From contig JAPTYO010000013.1 of the NCBI GenBank assembly GCA_036873135.1, forward strand, positions 18,287,901 through 18,351,900: 64,000 bases of DNA, written 5' to 3'. Source of the stretch: Clarkia xantiana subsp. parviflora. Lineage: Eukaryota > Streptophyta > Magnoliopsida > Myrtales > Onagraceae. How positions within the stretch are numbered: position 1 is the first letter of the stretch; each line of letters starts with the position of its first letter. Below the pieces are notes generated by a model, which saw only the letters and a program-made list of their open reading frames with translations, did no database searches and had not been told where the DNA came from. The translations under genes were made by a program, and so were the position numbers. Below are positions 1 through 9,316 of the stretch, in pieces.

Positions 1-487
1 TGGGATACTTCTTGGGAGAAGTTCGATGCCTTTGACTTCGTCTAGGCTCGTTTATCCCATCTAGAGTATGAACGTTGCTCCCACTCGGAATAATGCTTTC
101 TATCGGAGCATCACTCCCACTGGAAACAAGGGCAGTGCTAGAACCTTGACCTTCAACTGTTCTTGGACGACCTCTCGGTCTCGGGATTCTACCTCCGAGA
201 TTAATTCCTTGATCACTGGGACCTAGAATCAAGTTGGTTGATCCACTCCCACTGGGAACAATGGGTAGTTGTGGTATTATTGGATTTTCATCCAGCGGTC
301 CGTCTACGTGATTATCAGGTTCAACTTGATTCGCACCTGCGGCAACAGTGATTTGTGTGGTAGGATTGGCTCCTCCCACTGGATTTACTATTAAAATGTC
401 ACCATCTTCATTTACCGTTTCATTCACTTGCATTGTTGCCTAAAATATCCCACTCGAAGTAAGTGGGACCTGATTATCATCGTTATC
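1..487 (-). pseudogene. copia C1 integrase-RT linker
   Basis: Low-complexity linker between the integrase and RT of C1, rich in Ser, Gly, Asn and Pro. It repeats short phrases on the minus strand (blocks encoding S-x-G-S and P-S-G). Two other copies here have the same region (29139-29640 in C2, 61560-62040 in C3), which supports the assignment. Several stops interrupt it. No enzymatic motif is expected in this segment. Confidence 0.7.
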
Positions 488-781
488 CTACTCCAATTCG
501 ATCAAGACTTCGTCATTTTTTATTTTACCAAGCGTTGGAAATTCGTTCTCAAGGAATGTAACGTCTCTGGACTTATGTTCGACCACACCGCCATTTTCTT
601 GAGCTGAGAAAAATACATAACCCTTAGAGTTCTCTGAATACCATATTAAGATACTATTAAGTCCTCTGGGTCCCAACTTGCCAAAACGGCTATCAGTTGT
701 ATGTGTATAGGCCGCAAAACCCCACGGTTGAATCCTGGTAAGGTCTAACTCTCTACCAGTCCGTAGCTCATATGGTGTCAT
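488..781 (-). pseudogene. copia C1 integrase C-terminal SH3-like domain
   Basis: A 97-codon open stretch starting M-T-P-Y-E-L, the usual junction of copia integrase with its SH3-like (retroviral polymerase SH3-like) domain. Typical copia features follow: a short block like the usual 'cvFLGY' strand (here I-L-I-W-Y-S) and a later block R-D-V-T-F-L-E-N-E-F, which matches the family's 'RDVxFxE' strand. It is out of frame with the integrase core next to it (784-1245), so the polyprotein is broken here by a frameshift. Confidence 0.8.
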
Positions 782-783
782 GT

Positions 784-1242
784 CTACTGCCTTTTCGGAA
801 CAAGGTTTACTATATGAGTGGCAGTCAACAATGTGTCTCCCCAGAAGGAGATTGATAGATGTGCTTGTGACATCATAGTTCTGACCATGTCCAGGAGTGT
901 TCGATTACGACGTTCAGCCACACCATTTTGTTGCGATGTGTTTGGGATTGTCTTTTGACGAGCAATTCCCCTTTCTTTGCACAACTTATTAAACTCATTA
1001 GAGAGATATTCTGCACCTCTATCTGTCCGTAGGGTTGTCACCTTTCGCTCATGCTTATTATCTACGAGCTTTAGAAAACTTATAAAGCAATCTATAGCTT
1101 CGGATTTTCTAGTAATTAGATGAGTAAACCCATAACGGGTAAAGTCGTCGATGAAAGTTACGAAGTATCGTTTACCACCCCTAGCGGTTACATTCATTCG
1201 TCCACATACGTCGTAATGAATCAGGTGCAATGGGTACTCGGC
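784..1242 (-). pseudogene. copia C1 integrase catalytic core
   Basis: Integrase core of C1, which in an intact element would join the cDNA to the target. All three acidic positions can be seen: D in H-Y-D-V-C-G, D in L-R-T-D-R-G and E in N-G-V-A-E-R-R-N. The second motif is unusual (D-R-G-A-E-Y where families normally have D-N-G-G-E-Y). The ORF is separated from the upstream zinc-binding region by an in-frame TGA (1243-1245) and ends at a stop before the SH3-like domain. It is therefore a pseudogene despite 148 open codons. Confidence 0.9.
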
Positions 1243-2492
1243 TCATTGTGCTTCGCCAAATGGTTTGCGGGTGGACTTTCCAACTAGACAGTCATGGAAA
1301 GTGTGCTTAACCATGTTGTTAGTTCCGGGTAGAACCCCCCGTCGAGCTAACGACTGAACTCTGTCATAGCTAATATGTCCGAGCCTCGCATGCCATTCAG
1401 CCGCGTCAGTTTCTGCTTCCCCGGAAGACAATGGATACATTATATTCGAATTTATACTACCATTCAAATCCATGATAATGAGACTATTAGAGGAAAGTGC
1501 ATGTCCATATAAGACATTACCTTTATTTGTCCGAACAAGGGTTTTCTCAAATGATAAAACGAAGTTATTGTTCATAAGAGCGGAAACAGAAACAACATTT
1601 CTACGGATTCTTGGAGCAAAAAGGACATTTTCAAGAAGTATGGTCCTGCCATTGTTCATAGAAAACTTGCAGTTCCCTACTCCTATGACTTCAACTTTTG
1701 AGTTGTCGATAATGTATATCCTCTTAGAATCCTTCGGAAATTGTCTAAACTTGGTAAATAGTCCTTTTTCGTTGGCTATGTGATTCGTTGCGCCTGGATC
1801 AAGAATCCAAGAAGGATTTGAGTTAGTTAATTTGACGGTTGAGGAAACTAAAGCTTCCATAACATAACCAACATCGCGTACCTTTTTAGGGTGCGATTTG
1901 CTGAACCCTGCACCATCGCTTATGCGGCATGGGCTAGAGTTCCCACAGACTATCTCGGATTTTAATATGAGACTGCCTTGTTCAGGCTTAGTCAGCATTT
2001 TATCGTCGACAACCTGTTGTTTCTTTCCCTTGTTCCTGTTCTTCCTCTTTCTCTGCCCAGCTTGTCCTGAAATCTTTGTGTCTTTCGACACCGACTCCAA
2101 TCGAGCTTCTTCCATCTCGATCAATTTCAGGGCAGATGCAAGATCTAGCACGGAACCACTAACAATCAATAAAGTCTTGGATGCTCTCCAAGAACTCGGG
2201 AGAATCCCGATGATGGCTTGAATTATATCCCATTCACCCATCTGACTTTCTTCTTCTAATGGTTTCCACATGCGGAGGAGCTCGTATACCTTTTCAAGTA
2301 CACTTTTGCTATTGTTGTTTAGACAATCTTCCCTAGCTAGTATAAAAGGGTGCAGAATAACTGCTATGCTATTTCCGTATTTCAGGAAGAGAGCATCCCA
2401 GATGTCCTTTGTTATCAGAACATCCTTATACTCGTCATGGGAGTCCTGAGACATCTCAGACAGCAGTATCTTCTTTGCTTTCTTGTCAACTT
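1243..2492 (-). pseudogene. gag: copia C1 gag - protease - GAG-pre-integrase
   Basis: Open stretch of 403 codons (start at 2454) that continues upstream without a stop to the G1 insertion point. The N-terminal ~120 residues are a copia gag (UBN2-like) domain, with I-W-D-A-L-F-L-K-Y-G and L-I-E-M-E-E-A. A Lys/Arg-rich stretch follows, with no canonical CX2CX4HX4C knuckle visible. The aspartic protease motif reads W-I-L-D-P-G-A-T-N-H, so the catalytic D-S-G is changed to D-P-G. GAG-pre-integrase follows (W-H-A-R-L-G-H) and then C-L-V-G-K-S. A TGA at 1243-1245 ends the frame just before the integrase core. Confidence 0.92.
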
Positions 2493-2497
2493 GCTCC
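2493..2497. repeat. target site duplication of G1, left copy (GCTCC)
   Basis: GCTCC directly precedes the LTR terminus TGTTAGG at 2498. The same five bases follow the other LTR of G1 at 22337-22341. Five-base duplications are normal for gypsy integrase. Confidence 0.95.
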
Positions 2498-3261
2498 TGT
2501 TAGGTTCCAAGTCTAGGGTCAACGGGCGGTCGACCTAAGTCTCGTTCCTCACTGGAGATGTTGCGGATTCGGTGCTCTCGGGTTGTGTCGTCCTAGCCTG
2601 TGTCTTTCTGTCCTTCGCTTCTCTTCTCTTCTCGCCCTGCAAGAGGGGCAATACCAGGCACAGAGGGGGGGGGGGGGTGGTGCCTGATGAACCCTCTCCG
2701 ATGCCTAAGTCAGTACAGTTTTTGTAGAGAGATAAAGCTAGAGAGATGTCAGAGCTAAATTATGCAACTTGCCAAGATGATCAAAGATCTTCCAATGAAT
2801 GGTGGGAGAGTTGTATTTATAGGCAACGGTGTCATTAAGGTGACTTAATGACATCGTTAACCTTTAAACACAATTAATTATCCTTTAAACACGTAATTAA
2901 GACCTTAGGGTACGGAGAGGGTTGGCGGAAATAAACCGAGTATGGGAGTCTAAAAACGGTGTCGGGGCCTTGGGGGGGAGGAAAATCCGACCCCCAAGGG
3001 TAGGGTTGGGTGTGGCCACCCAACCCCTCCTAGGGGAGATCGGGTTGGCTGACCCGATCTCCCCTAGGGGAGGTCGGGTGTGGCCACCCGACCTCACCTA
3101 GGTGAGTCTAAATTGGCCCGGATGAGTATTCCGGCCTCGTCCGGACCGTTGGTGTTTTCGCGGGGTGTTCGGGTTGAAGTTTCGATTTGCAATCATTGAC
3201 GGGGTGATCAAAATGAAACGATTCGGAAGTCAACGGGTTCAAATTGGGCGTATATCCATCA
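2498..3261 (-). repeat. G1 3' LTR
   Basis: In element orientation it starts TGATGGATATACGCCC and ends CCTAACA; length 764 bp against 725 bp for its partner. It has the family's U3 palindromes (about 3040-3115) and a TATAAATA box at 2814-2821 (minus). A hairpin with GTCATTAAG arms lies just upstream of the TATA box, and a run of G (2667-2677 on plus) lies in the 3' part. Confidence 0.95.
2814..2821 (-). promoter_or_regulatory. TATA box in G1 3' LTR
   Basis: TATAAATA on the minus strand, at the same place relative to the U3 hairpin as in the G2 and G4 LTRs. In the other LTR of G1, at about 21920-21928, it is mutated to TAAAAATA. Confidence 0.7.
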
Positions 3262-3274
3262 CATGCCCCCGAGT
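3262..3274 (-). other. G1 polypurine tract
   Basis: On the minus strand, GACTCGGGGGCATG directly abuts the LTR start TGATGG. The same tract precedes the 3' LTRs of G2 and G4; G3 has CTCGGGGGCAAG. It would prime plus-strand DNA synthesis. Confidence 0.85.
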
Positions 3275-4380
3275 CAACTAATGGCCTGACCCTTGATTGA
3301 CTCTATTTTAGGATGGTATGACACGCGCAATTTGAAGCCGGGATTTTACCTTTTGTCGGAATGCTTACTTACCCATGGATGTGTGTCTCTGACTCTGCCC
3401 CCAGCCTTATAAGATAGAGGAATTGCAAACGTCAGAGTAGCACAGACACGTGTCCAAGCACGCGTCCGTCTGAGGTGGAAATAATAAATCTATCCTTGCC
3501 ATGGGCGTATACTTGAACAATATATGCACTCGTGGGATGCAATATGAACATAGCTAAACAAGTCCATGTTTCAATTTCATGCCGGGATAAGTCTAAGTGA
3601 AGAAAAATTTCAATTTTGGTTCGAAATTTTTCTAAGTATGGGATACTAGAAAATATGTCTATAGGATGTTAACTAGGAGTGAACATGGACATATCATGAA
3701 CATGAGGATGTGTACTAGCATACATGCAAGTAGGAACATAAGGATGGGAGTGAGTATAGACATGCTGCGATTGTAGTCATGAATGTACGATAAATATATG
3801 GCGGCCATGTGCATGGACGTCTAAATGTTTGAACACACGGGAGTGTGTACGTGGGCATGCATATGAGTGCAAGCATGAACATGTATGTATGTATGGACGG
3901 GTTGTGAGTATAAGCATGAGTGATGACATTGATGTACCTGTAGATGTTAATCATGAATATGAGCATAAGTGCAAAGGTGAGAGCATAAACCTCTCCTTTA
4001 CTTGAGGGTGGGAACTCTGCCACTCAATGGGACACAACGTTCCGTCTCCCTCGTACTAGCGTGAGCATTGTCCATTAACCTCGACCTTCGGCATGTGTAA
4101 TCTTTTTCCTTCATTCGTTGGAGCGTGTGTATAGCTCTTGACCTTTACCCTGCAATTTGTTCCCCATAAAAGTGAGGGTGAAAATGCTTACAAGCTTTCT
4201 CCTTACCGCCGCGAGCGAAGGGGTCTATTGACATGTGTTAAGGGTTGACCCTTCCTTCGGATGTGTTGGAGCGTTGCTCCATTTGGGGAAGCTAAAAGTT
4301 CGCCCTCTTCCCTTGGTGTTAAGGTTGCCCCCATAGTAGGCGTATCTCGCCCCTCCATGAGTAAGGGTCGATCTTTGTGT
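3275..4380. other. G1 pre-PPT non-coding region with conserved palindrome
   Basis: No coding sequence supported. It matches G2 (13640-14712) in reverse orientation. It includes a G-rich block near 3400-3420, an ACGT-containing block near 3450-3470, an imperfect palindrome (about 3590-3640), a purine/pyrimidine-alternating stretch rich in CATG and CATAC (3690-3960), and the likely 5' side of the antisense gene from about 4020. Confidence 0.6.
3590..3640. repeat. conserved imperfect palindrome, G1 copy
   Basis: Arms GAAAAATTTC and GAAATTTTTC separated by about 10 bases, flanked by AAGTGAA and CTAAGT. The same structure with sequence changes is at 14347-14391 (G2) and 55367-55410 (G4). Confidence 0.7.
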
Positions 4381-4382
4381 TG

Positions 4383-5250
4383 GTTGTTCGTATAGATGAC
4401 TCACTTTTGGGAAGCTTTCTCCTTCAGACAGGGAGACCGTTGAATCGGATGAGAGGGAAGAACCCTCTAGTTCTGCTTATCAGGCCAAGAAATTTTCTAA
4501 GTTAGGGAAGGCTGCTAATGCTTCCAGTATGTTCTCATTCCATTCTCTTTTCTTTGTGATATACTTATGATTGTTCTCATGTTGCTTCCTTCTTGTTGTT
4601 AGAACGTTCGCCTCTGGTTACTGAATGGGTTCTTGCGGTGGGCGAGAGTTCAAGTCAATCTAAATCCGAGGCGTGGAAACCTGACTCTGAGGTCGGGCCC
4701 TCGGCTGCCAAGGAGAAGGAAACCGCGAGGGGCTCTCCTTCAAGTGCCCCCTTGCTGACTCCCTCTCATGATGAGGAGGTAGTGGTTGAAGAGGCGCCCT
4801 CTTTTCTTGACAAAGGGATACAACCTGTGGCTGGTGATGGGGTGATCATAGGTCTTGATGTCTCCTCTCTATCCTCTGCCCCCCAGCCGAGGGGCCGAGT
4901 CTCAGGTTTATTTCATCTTCATGTAGATTTGACGACTTTTGAAGGTGTCTTTGGCTTTCCTATGGGTTATGTTATTAACCCTTGCGTTGAAGATTTTTCT
5001 TTTGGTGATGGGTGTAATCATCGCCTTTCATTGAGGTTCCTTTCTCTTGCCATGGCTCTGATTAAGATAGCAAATTCTTGCTTGGGAGTTTGGTGGAGAT
5101 TGCTCTTGAGTTAGCCTCTACTAGTATCGTAGTTGTGATCGTTGTGGGGATCGTTTTGTTATATGCCCCAATAGTGCTTGTCGTGATTCTTTGCTTTATG
5201 GTTAATTTCATGAGATATGGAGGTTGTCTTCATGATGAGGATGTCTCATC
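4383..5250 (+). pseudogene. antisense spliced ORF of G1 (aORF), decayed
   Basis: Runs opposite to G1 transcription. A first exon (about 4395-4526) ends at a donor GTATGT, and a 76-nt intron (4527-4602) ends at TTGTTAG. Exon 2 continues open to about 5114. Frame is kept across the splice, joining blocks S-K-L-G-K-A-A-N-A-S and R-S-P-L-V-T-E-W-V. Exon 2 is rich in Ser, Pro and Glu (low-complexity, S-S-S-Q-S-K-S) and then has V-I-I-G-L-D-V-S and A-P-Q-P-R-G-R-V. Against G2 it lacks one T near 4405 and about 40 bp of exon 1, so the frame upstream is broken. I do not recognise the product. Antisense ORFs are known in some Tat elements. Confidence 0.6.
4527..4602 (+). other. intron in G1 antisense ORF
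   Basis: CCA|GTATGT donor and TTGTTGTTAG acceptor, 76 nt, T-rich before the acceptor. The homologous intron in G2 (13337-13412) has the same length and both sites. Confidence 0.65.
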
Positions 5251-5404
5251 CAGTGGATTGTAATATAAGTGCCTACCTTTGATGAGCGTATGAAGGGTGT
5301 TGTTTTTCCCTTTTTCTTGAACCTCCTCCTAGGGCTAGGCGTAGCCTTTTGATGTTCGTGGTCGGGATGGTGTTTTTACAATGCATGTCTTTGACAGATG
5401 TTTT

Positions 5405-5587
5405 ATGATGTGCTGCCATGATAATCACTTCGAGGTATGTGGACATGATAGCCACTTCATGATGTGTGGGAGTGATAGCCCTTTTGTAGTGTGTGGACAT
5501 GATAGCCACTTCATGGTATGTGGACATGATAGCCACTTCAAGATATGTGGACATGATAGCCACTTCAGGGTATGTGGACATGATAGC
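5405..5587. repeat. 27-bp tandem array of G1, left half
   Basis: About seven copies of a 27-bp unit containing GGACATGATAGCCACTTCA, decaying to the left. The array is cut at 5588 by G2 and resumes at 15745-15791. Since 27 is a multiple of 3 and the unit lacks stops in several frames, it creates meaningless long ORFs on both strands. Confidence 0.9.
5583..5587. repeat. target site duplication of G2, left copy (ATAGC)
   Basis: ATAGC precedes TGATGG of the G2 5' LTR; the same five bases follow its 3' LTR at 15745-15749. The target is the middle of the G1 27-bp array. Confidence 0.95.
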
Positions 5588-6655
5588 TGATGGATATACG
5601 CCCAATTTGAACCCGTTGACTTCCGAACCATTGTATTTTTATCGTCTCATTTATGATTGCAAATCGAAACTTCAACCCGAACCCTTCGCGAAAACACCAA
5701 CGGCTCGGACGAGGCCGAAGCGCCCGTCCGGCCGAGTCAGACTCGCCTAGGTGAGGTTGGGTGGCCACACCCGACCTCCCCTAGGGGAGATCGGGTCAGC
5801 CAACCCGATCTCCCCTAGGGGAGATCGGGTGGACCAACCCGATCTCTCCTAGGAGAGATCGGGTCGGCCAACCCGATCTCCCCTAGGGGGGATGGGGTTG
5901 GCCAATCCCATCCTCCCTAGGAGGGGTTGGGTGCCCTCACCCAACCCCTACCCTTGGGGGTCGGATTTCTCCTCCCCCCAAGGGCCCCGGCACCATTTTC
6001 GGACTCCCACCCTCGATTCACTCCGCCTACCTTCTCCGTATCCTAAAGTCTTAATTATGCGCTTAAAGGTTAATTAATTGTGTTTAAAGGTTAACGATGT
6101 CATTAAGCCACCTTAATGACACCGTTGCCTATAAATACCCCACCTTCACAACTCATTTGGACATCTTGGCAAGTTGCACAATTTTGCTCTGACATCTCTC
6201 TAGCTTTATCTCTCTAAAACCGTACTGACTTAGGCATCAGAGAGGGTTCATCAGGCACCACCCCCCCTCTGTGCCTGGTATTGCCCCTCTTGCAGGGTGG
6301 CAAGGAGAAGAGAGCCAAGGAAGCAGAAGAGCATAGAGCAGTAGGACAAGCCCCAGGGGTAAGAAGTACAAGCCTCAGGAGGTCAGAAGGAGAGAAGGAA
6401 AGGAGGTCAGAAGGAGAGATGGGAAGGAGGTCAGAAGGAGAGAAGGAAAGGAGATCAGAAGGAGAGAAGAGAAGGACACATATCAGAACGACTACCCCAA
6501 GAGAGTATAAGGGCAGGGATCAGAACGACTACCCCAAGGGAGTATAAGGGCACGGATCAGAACGACTAGTCCTAGGAACACTGAACCCGACATTTCATTA
6601 GTAGGAAATAAATTCTAGATTGACGACCCGTTGACCTAGACTTTATAACCTAACA
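5588..6655 (+). repeat. G2 5' LTR
   Basis: 1068 bp, starting TGATGG and ending AACA. U3 has tandem palindromes between about 5750 and 5935 (for example GATCTCCCCTAGGGGAGATC). A GTCATTAAG/CTTAATGAC hairpin (about 6098-6119) and TATAAATA at 6130-6137 follow. A 3' minisatellite of GGTCAGAAGGAGAGAAGGAAA-like units lies at 6378-6475 and has two more units than the 3' LTR. Confidence 0.96.
6130..6137 (+). promoter_or_regulatory. TATA box of G2 5' LTR
   Basis: TATAAATA about 10 bp downstream of the U3 hairpin. Identical in the G2 3' LTR (15267-15274) and both G4 LTRs (47318-47325, 56250-56257), and so the likely core promoter of the genomic transcript. Confidence 0.75.
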
Positions 6656-6673
6656 CTTGGCGCCGTCTGTAGG
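6656..6673 (+). other. G2 primer binding site
   Basis: Directly after the LTR: CTTGGCGCCGTCTGTAGG. The TGGCGCC core is a common gypsy PBS type, usually ascribed to tRNA-Asp or tRNA-Arg; the sequence alone does not decide which. G1 and G4 share it. Confidence 0.85.
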
Positions 6674-6706
6674 CTTCGGACAGAAAGCCTGGCAATTACA
6701 CGAGCT

Positions 6707-7057
6707 ATGACGAACAGTAGGGTGTCTAGGCACCAACGCCCACCCGGGGGCAATGGGCGGAGGAGAGAACCCATACCCCCAGGGAGGCAGCCTAACCCTG
6801 GGAAGCAACCAATGCATCCAGAGCCCCAAGAAATACCACAGCCTCCTCAACAACAGAACAACCAGGAGGGAGGACCTTCACGCCCAGCTGGGGCTGAGTC
6901 CTCCACAGCCTCCACCCCCCGGACAAGAAGGCCACAGAGAGCAAGAGGACAACAGGGAGTGCCTTCCCACAACACGGCACCCCCTGAGGGATACTATTAT
7001 GAGACAATAGGCATCACCGCCCACCTGGGATACTATTACGAACAGCTTAGTATCTAG
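6707..7057 (+). CDS. gag: G2 gag N-terminal fragment
   Basis: 116 codons, with the ATG 34 nt after the PBS. Pro/Gln/Arg-rich and probably disordered, with a repeated Y-Y-Y-E-(T/Q) motif near the end. G1 has homologous sequence at 21376-21609 and 20741-21313, including a G-Y-Y-Y-E block, so this is family sequence and not a chance ORF. The same ATG position starts pol in G4. No capsid or zinc-knuckle motif is visible, and the frame ends early compared with G1, whose Q/E-rich part reads further. Probably a decayed gag; whether anything is made from it is unknown. Confidence 0.6.
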   Translation: MTNSRVSRHQRPPGGNGRRREPIPPGRQPNPGKQPMHPEPQEIPQPPQQQNNQEGGPSRPAGAESSTASTPRTRRPQRARGQQGVPSHNTAPPEGYYYETIGITAHLGYYYEQLSI

Positions 7058-8700
7058 GCATCACCGCCCACCTGGGGGCAATAAGCGAGGGAGACAGCCT
7101 ATACCTCCAGCAAGGCAGCCTAACCCAGAGAAACAGCCTGCACACCAGAGCCTCAGGTAGCCCCACAGGCACCCCAGCCTAACAAGCAGGGAGGAGGTTT
7201 CCACAGCTCCAACTCCATTGACTAGGAAGCCACAGGGACAGGGGGGCAACAAGGAGTGCCATCCCAATACACCAGCATGAAGAAGAACAAGTCCCAGAAG
7301 AAGAACACCACTTGCACCCTCGAACAGGGCAGTGAGAAGAACAAAGGAGAGACAACCAAAGGCCACCCCCAGAGGGAAGGCAGCAGTCTGTGCCTCCAAG
7401 GCAGCAACAGACACAGCAGGATGCCAGGGCATACACACCTCTGGGGGCAGATAGACAGGCAAGACCTCCAAGGAGGCATGGATTCAACCAAGTACCCCAA
7501 CAGGGACATATACCGCACTAAGGGAGGACATACATGCCAGACCAACAAGGATATAGGAGTTCCAACATCAACCATGGCAATGTACACATACAGTCCGTAT
7601 CACCACAGACATGCCTAAGGGACATACCAAGGAAAGCTCAAAGGGAGGAACATAGTCCCAACAACACAACAAGGCAACCACCTACCCATGATACAGCACG
7701 ACAGATCCAAACCCCTTGTGCATGACAACCCTTGGCACACATCCCCCTAGGACAGGGAAGGAGTTGAAAAGACAAAGATTCGAATAGAGGACTCATAGAG
7801 TACCACACCACGTTAGCACATAGCTGCTACAATGGGAAGTCTCATGAAGAGACGTAGTAAAGTGAGATCGCACATAGCATACATGAAGGGTACACCTCCA
7901 CCTAGTCCGTCCTGCAAGGATGCGACCTTATATTCCTCAAGTGGAAGGAATACACACAGACTACTGGAGGAAGACAGCTACATTACCAAGGAAGCAAGGG
8001 GTATCAACACCCCACACTCATATCCTTCCCATATCCTCTTATTTAATTTAACTGCATAACAAGTCAACTCCCTAAAAGGGGTATATTTTGATACTTGATA
8101 TCAACATGTTTTCCAAGAAAGACCATACCGGACGCCTTCGGGCTCCGTGGTATATATATACACAGGTGGACCACTAGAAGAATCCGTAAAAGGCCGTCGC
8201 CAATCAAGAGATGCACAAGCAACAGATTCCTCAATCCCAAAGAACACCTATAAGGTCAAGTTTCCGGGAAAGATCACAAGATGGAAGGCTCACTTACAAA
8301 AATAAGTTGAGCACTCCCAACATCCTATAGAGGAACTACCATGAAGGTCACAAAGGATTACCCCTACTACAACCTTCCACTAAGCATCCTAGGGCCAAGC
8401 CCGTCGAAGGATCCCATCGGGCATTGGTATGCAAGGGGGGCACCAGTTACAACATGCCCTCCCCACAAACGCCCATTAGCACAAGAGGGGGTAGCCGCGA
8501 ACACATCCCTCAAAAAAAAAATGGAGGAAACCATATCACATGGGTAACGCCCACCATCAAAGGCAAACACCTCCAGCGGATCTTTATGATTTCACAAAAT
8601 AGCCAGGAGACACAACCACACTTAGAAAGCTCATCCAAGATAATGGAATACACTTCCATCAAAAACCCTCAAGGACACCAGGCCTAGCAAAGGAAGAACG
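7058..8700 (+). pseudogene. G2 decayed gag region
   Basis: Sequence continuing the G1 gag homology, including a tract encoding Q/R-rich peptide (about 7256-7620) that matches the G1 ORF at 20741-21313 with frameshifts. After 7700 no frame gives a recognisable domain. G1 matches most of it by eye (20000-20740 reversed), so it is ancestral element sequence and not a later insertion. Confidence 0.6.
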
Positions 8701-8702
8701 GT

Positions 8703-8880
8703 GACACCATCATCAAGCTTTTAAAAAGGGATATGGAAAACATAGTATTTCCACACAATGATATATTAGTCATAAGAGAGGGAATCACCTACTTTGATAT
8801 GAAGAGAACCATAGTGCATGAAGGGAGTCCGTCAGACATCTCCCGTGACCAACCATTGATGATACTAGAGAAAAGTCAGG
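8703..8880 (+). pseudogene. G2 protease remnant
   Basis: An open frame from 8733 (read from about 8709) resembles the pre-protease and protease start of Tat pol: K-R-D-M-E-N-I-V-F-P-H-N-D, then a block matching the strand before the active site, then H-E-G-S-P-S-D-I where G4 has D-S-G-S-S-P-N-I. The catalytic Asp and Ser of D-S-G are therefore replaced. G1 lacks about 290 bp here (the join lies near 19790). The match is by motif order and spacing only. Confidence 0.55.
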
Positions 8881-9055
8881 CATACCTAATACCAAGGGAC
8901 CCCCCTACTAGTAAAGGTGGTCAGAACATCAACACACCCATTAGGGACACGGCACTGCAAATGAACCAGGAAAAGGATGGAACAAGTATCCTTACAAGTA
9001 TCCTTGCATTTATCCTTGCAAAAATTAACTCCGTAGAAAAGAGGTCATCTAATAG

Positions 9056-9316
9056 ATGACTATGTCTCTGTTCTCAAAATATGATCCTAACCCGGAGATC
9101 CTTGGACTCCGTACTATGTATGTAATGAATAACATGTTCATCAGATATAGGTACAAGAAGATGCAAGACAATGCCATGAAGATTAGGCGCATACCTCTAC
9201 CAAGTACGACACATTGGAGTGTTCATAAACGCTCCTTCCCCATCTCACAAGAAAGGAAGGCAACCAACGATACAAGTCCTAATAGAATAAACATCAGTAG
9301 AAAATCCGGTCATTGA
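9056..9316 (+). pseudogene. 86-codon open stretch shared by G2 and G1
   Basis: Starts M-T-M-S-L-F-S-K-Y-D-P and aligns with an equally long open stretch in G1 (19319-19579, minus) with around ten residue changes. No domain recognised. Both copies are young relative to each other, so a shared ORF of this size is weak evidence for coding. It may be a remnant of the region after protease. Confidence 0.35.

Larger units (their letters stand above)
1..2497 (-). mobile_element. Ty1/copia element C1, 3' part (RT side runs off the window)
   Basis: Minus-strand copia retrotransposon. From right to left it carries gag, protease, GAG-pre-integrase, integrase, SH3-like domain and the start of the linker before RT. 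RT, RNase H and the 3' LTR lie beyond base 1. The element is split inside gag by G1, and its N-terminal gag, leader, PBS and 5' LTR continue at 22337-25830. With one GCTCC target copy left out, the gag reading frame runs straight across the insertion, so both halves belong to one copy. The copia order (integrase before RT) and the integrase motifs give the superfamily. The lineage within copia is not certain. Confidence 0.93.

Noticed and set aside
7061..7587. Long minus-strand ORFs rich in Cys/Leu over G2 gag
   Set aside because: Reverse-complement shadows of the Gln/Pro/Arg-rich plus frame; the same happens in G1 at 20772-21393.
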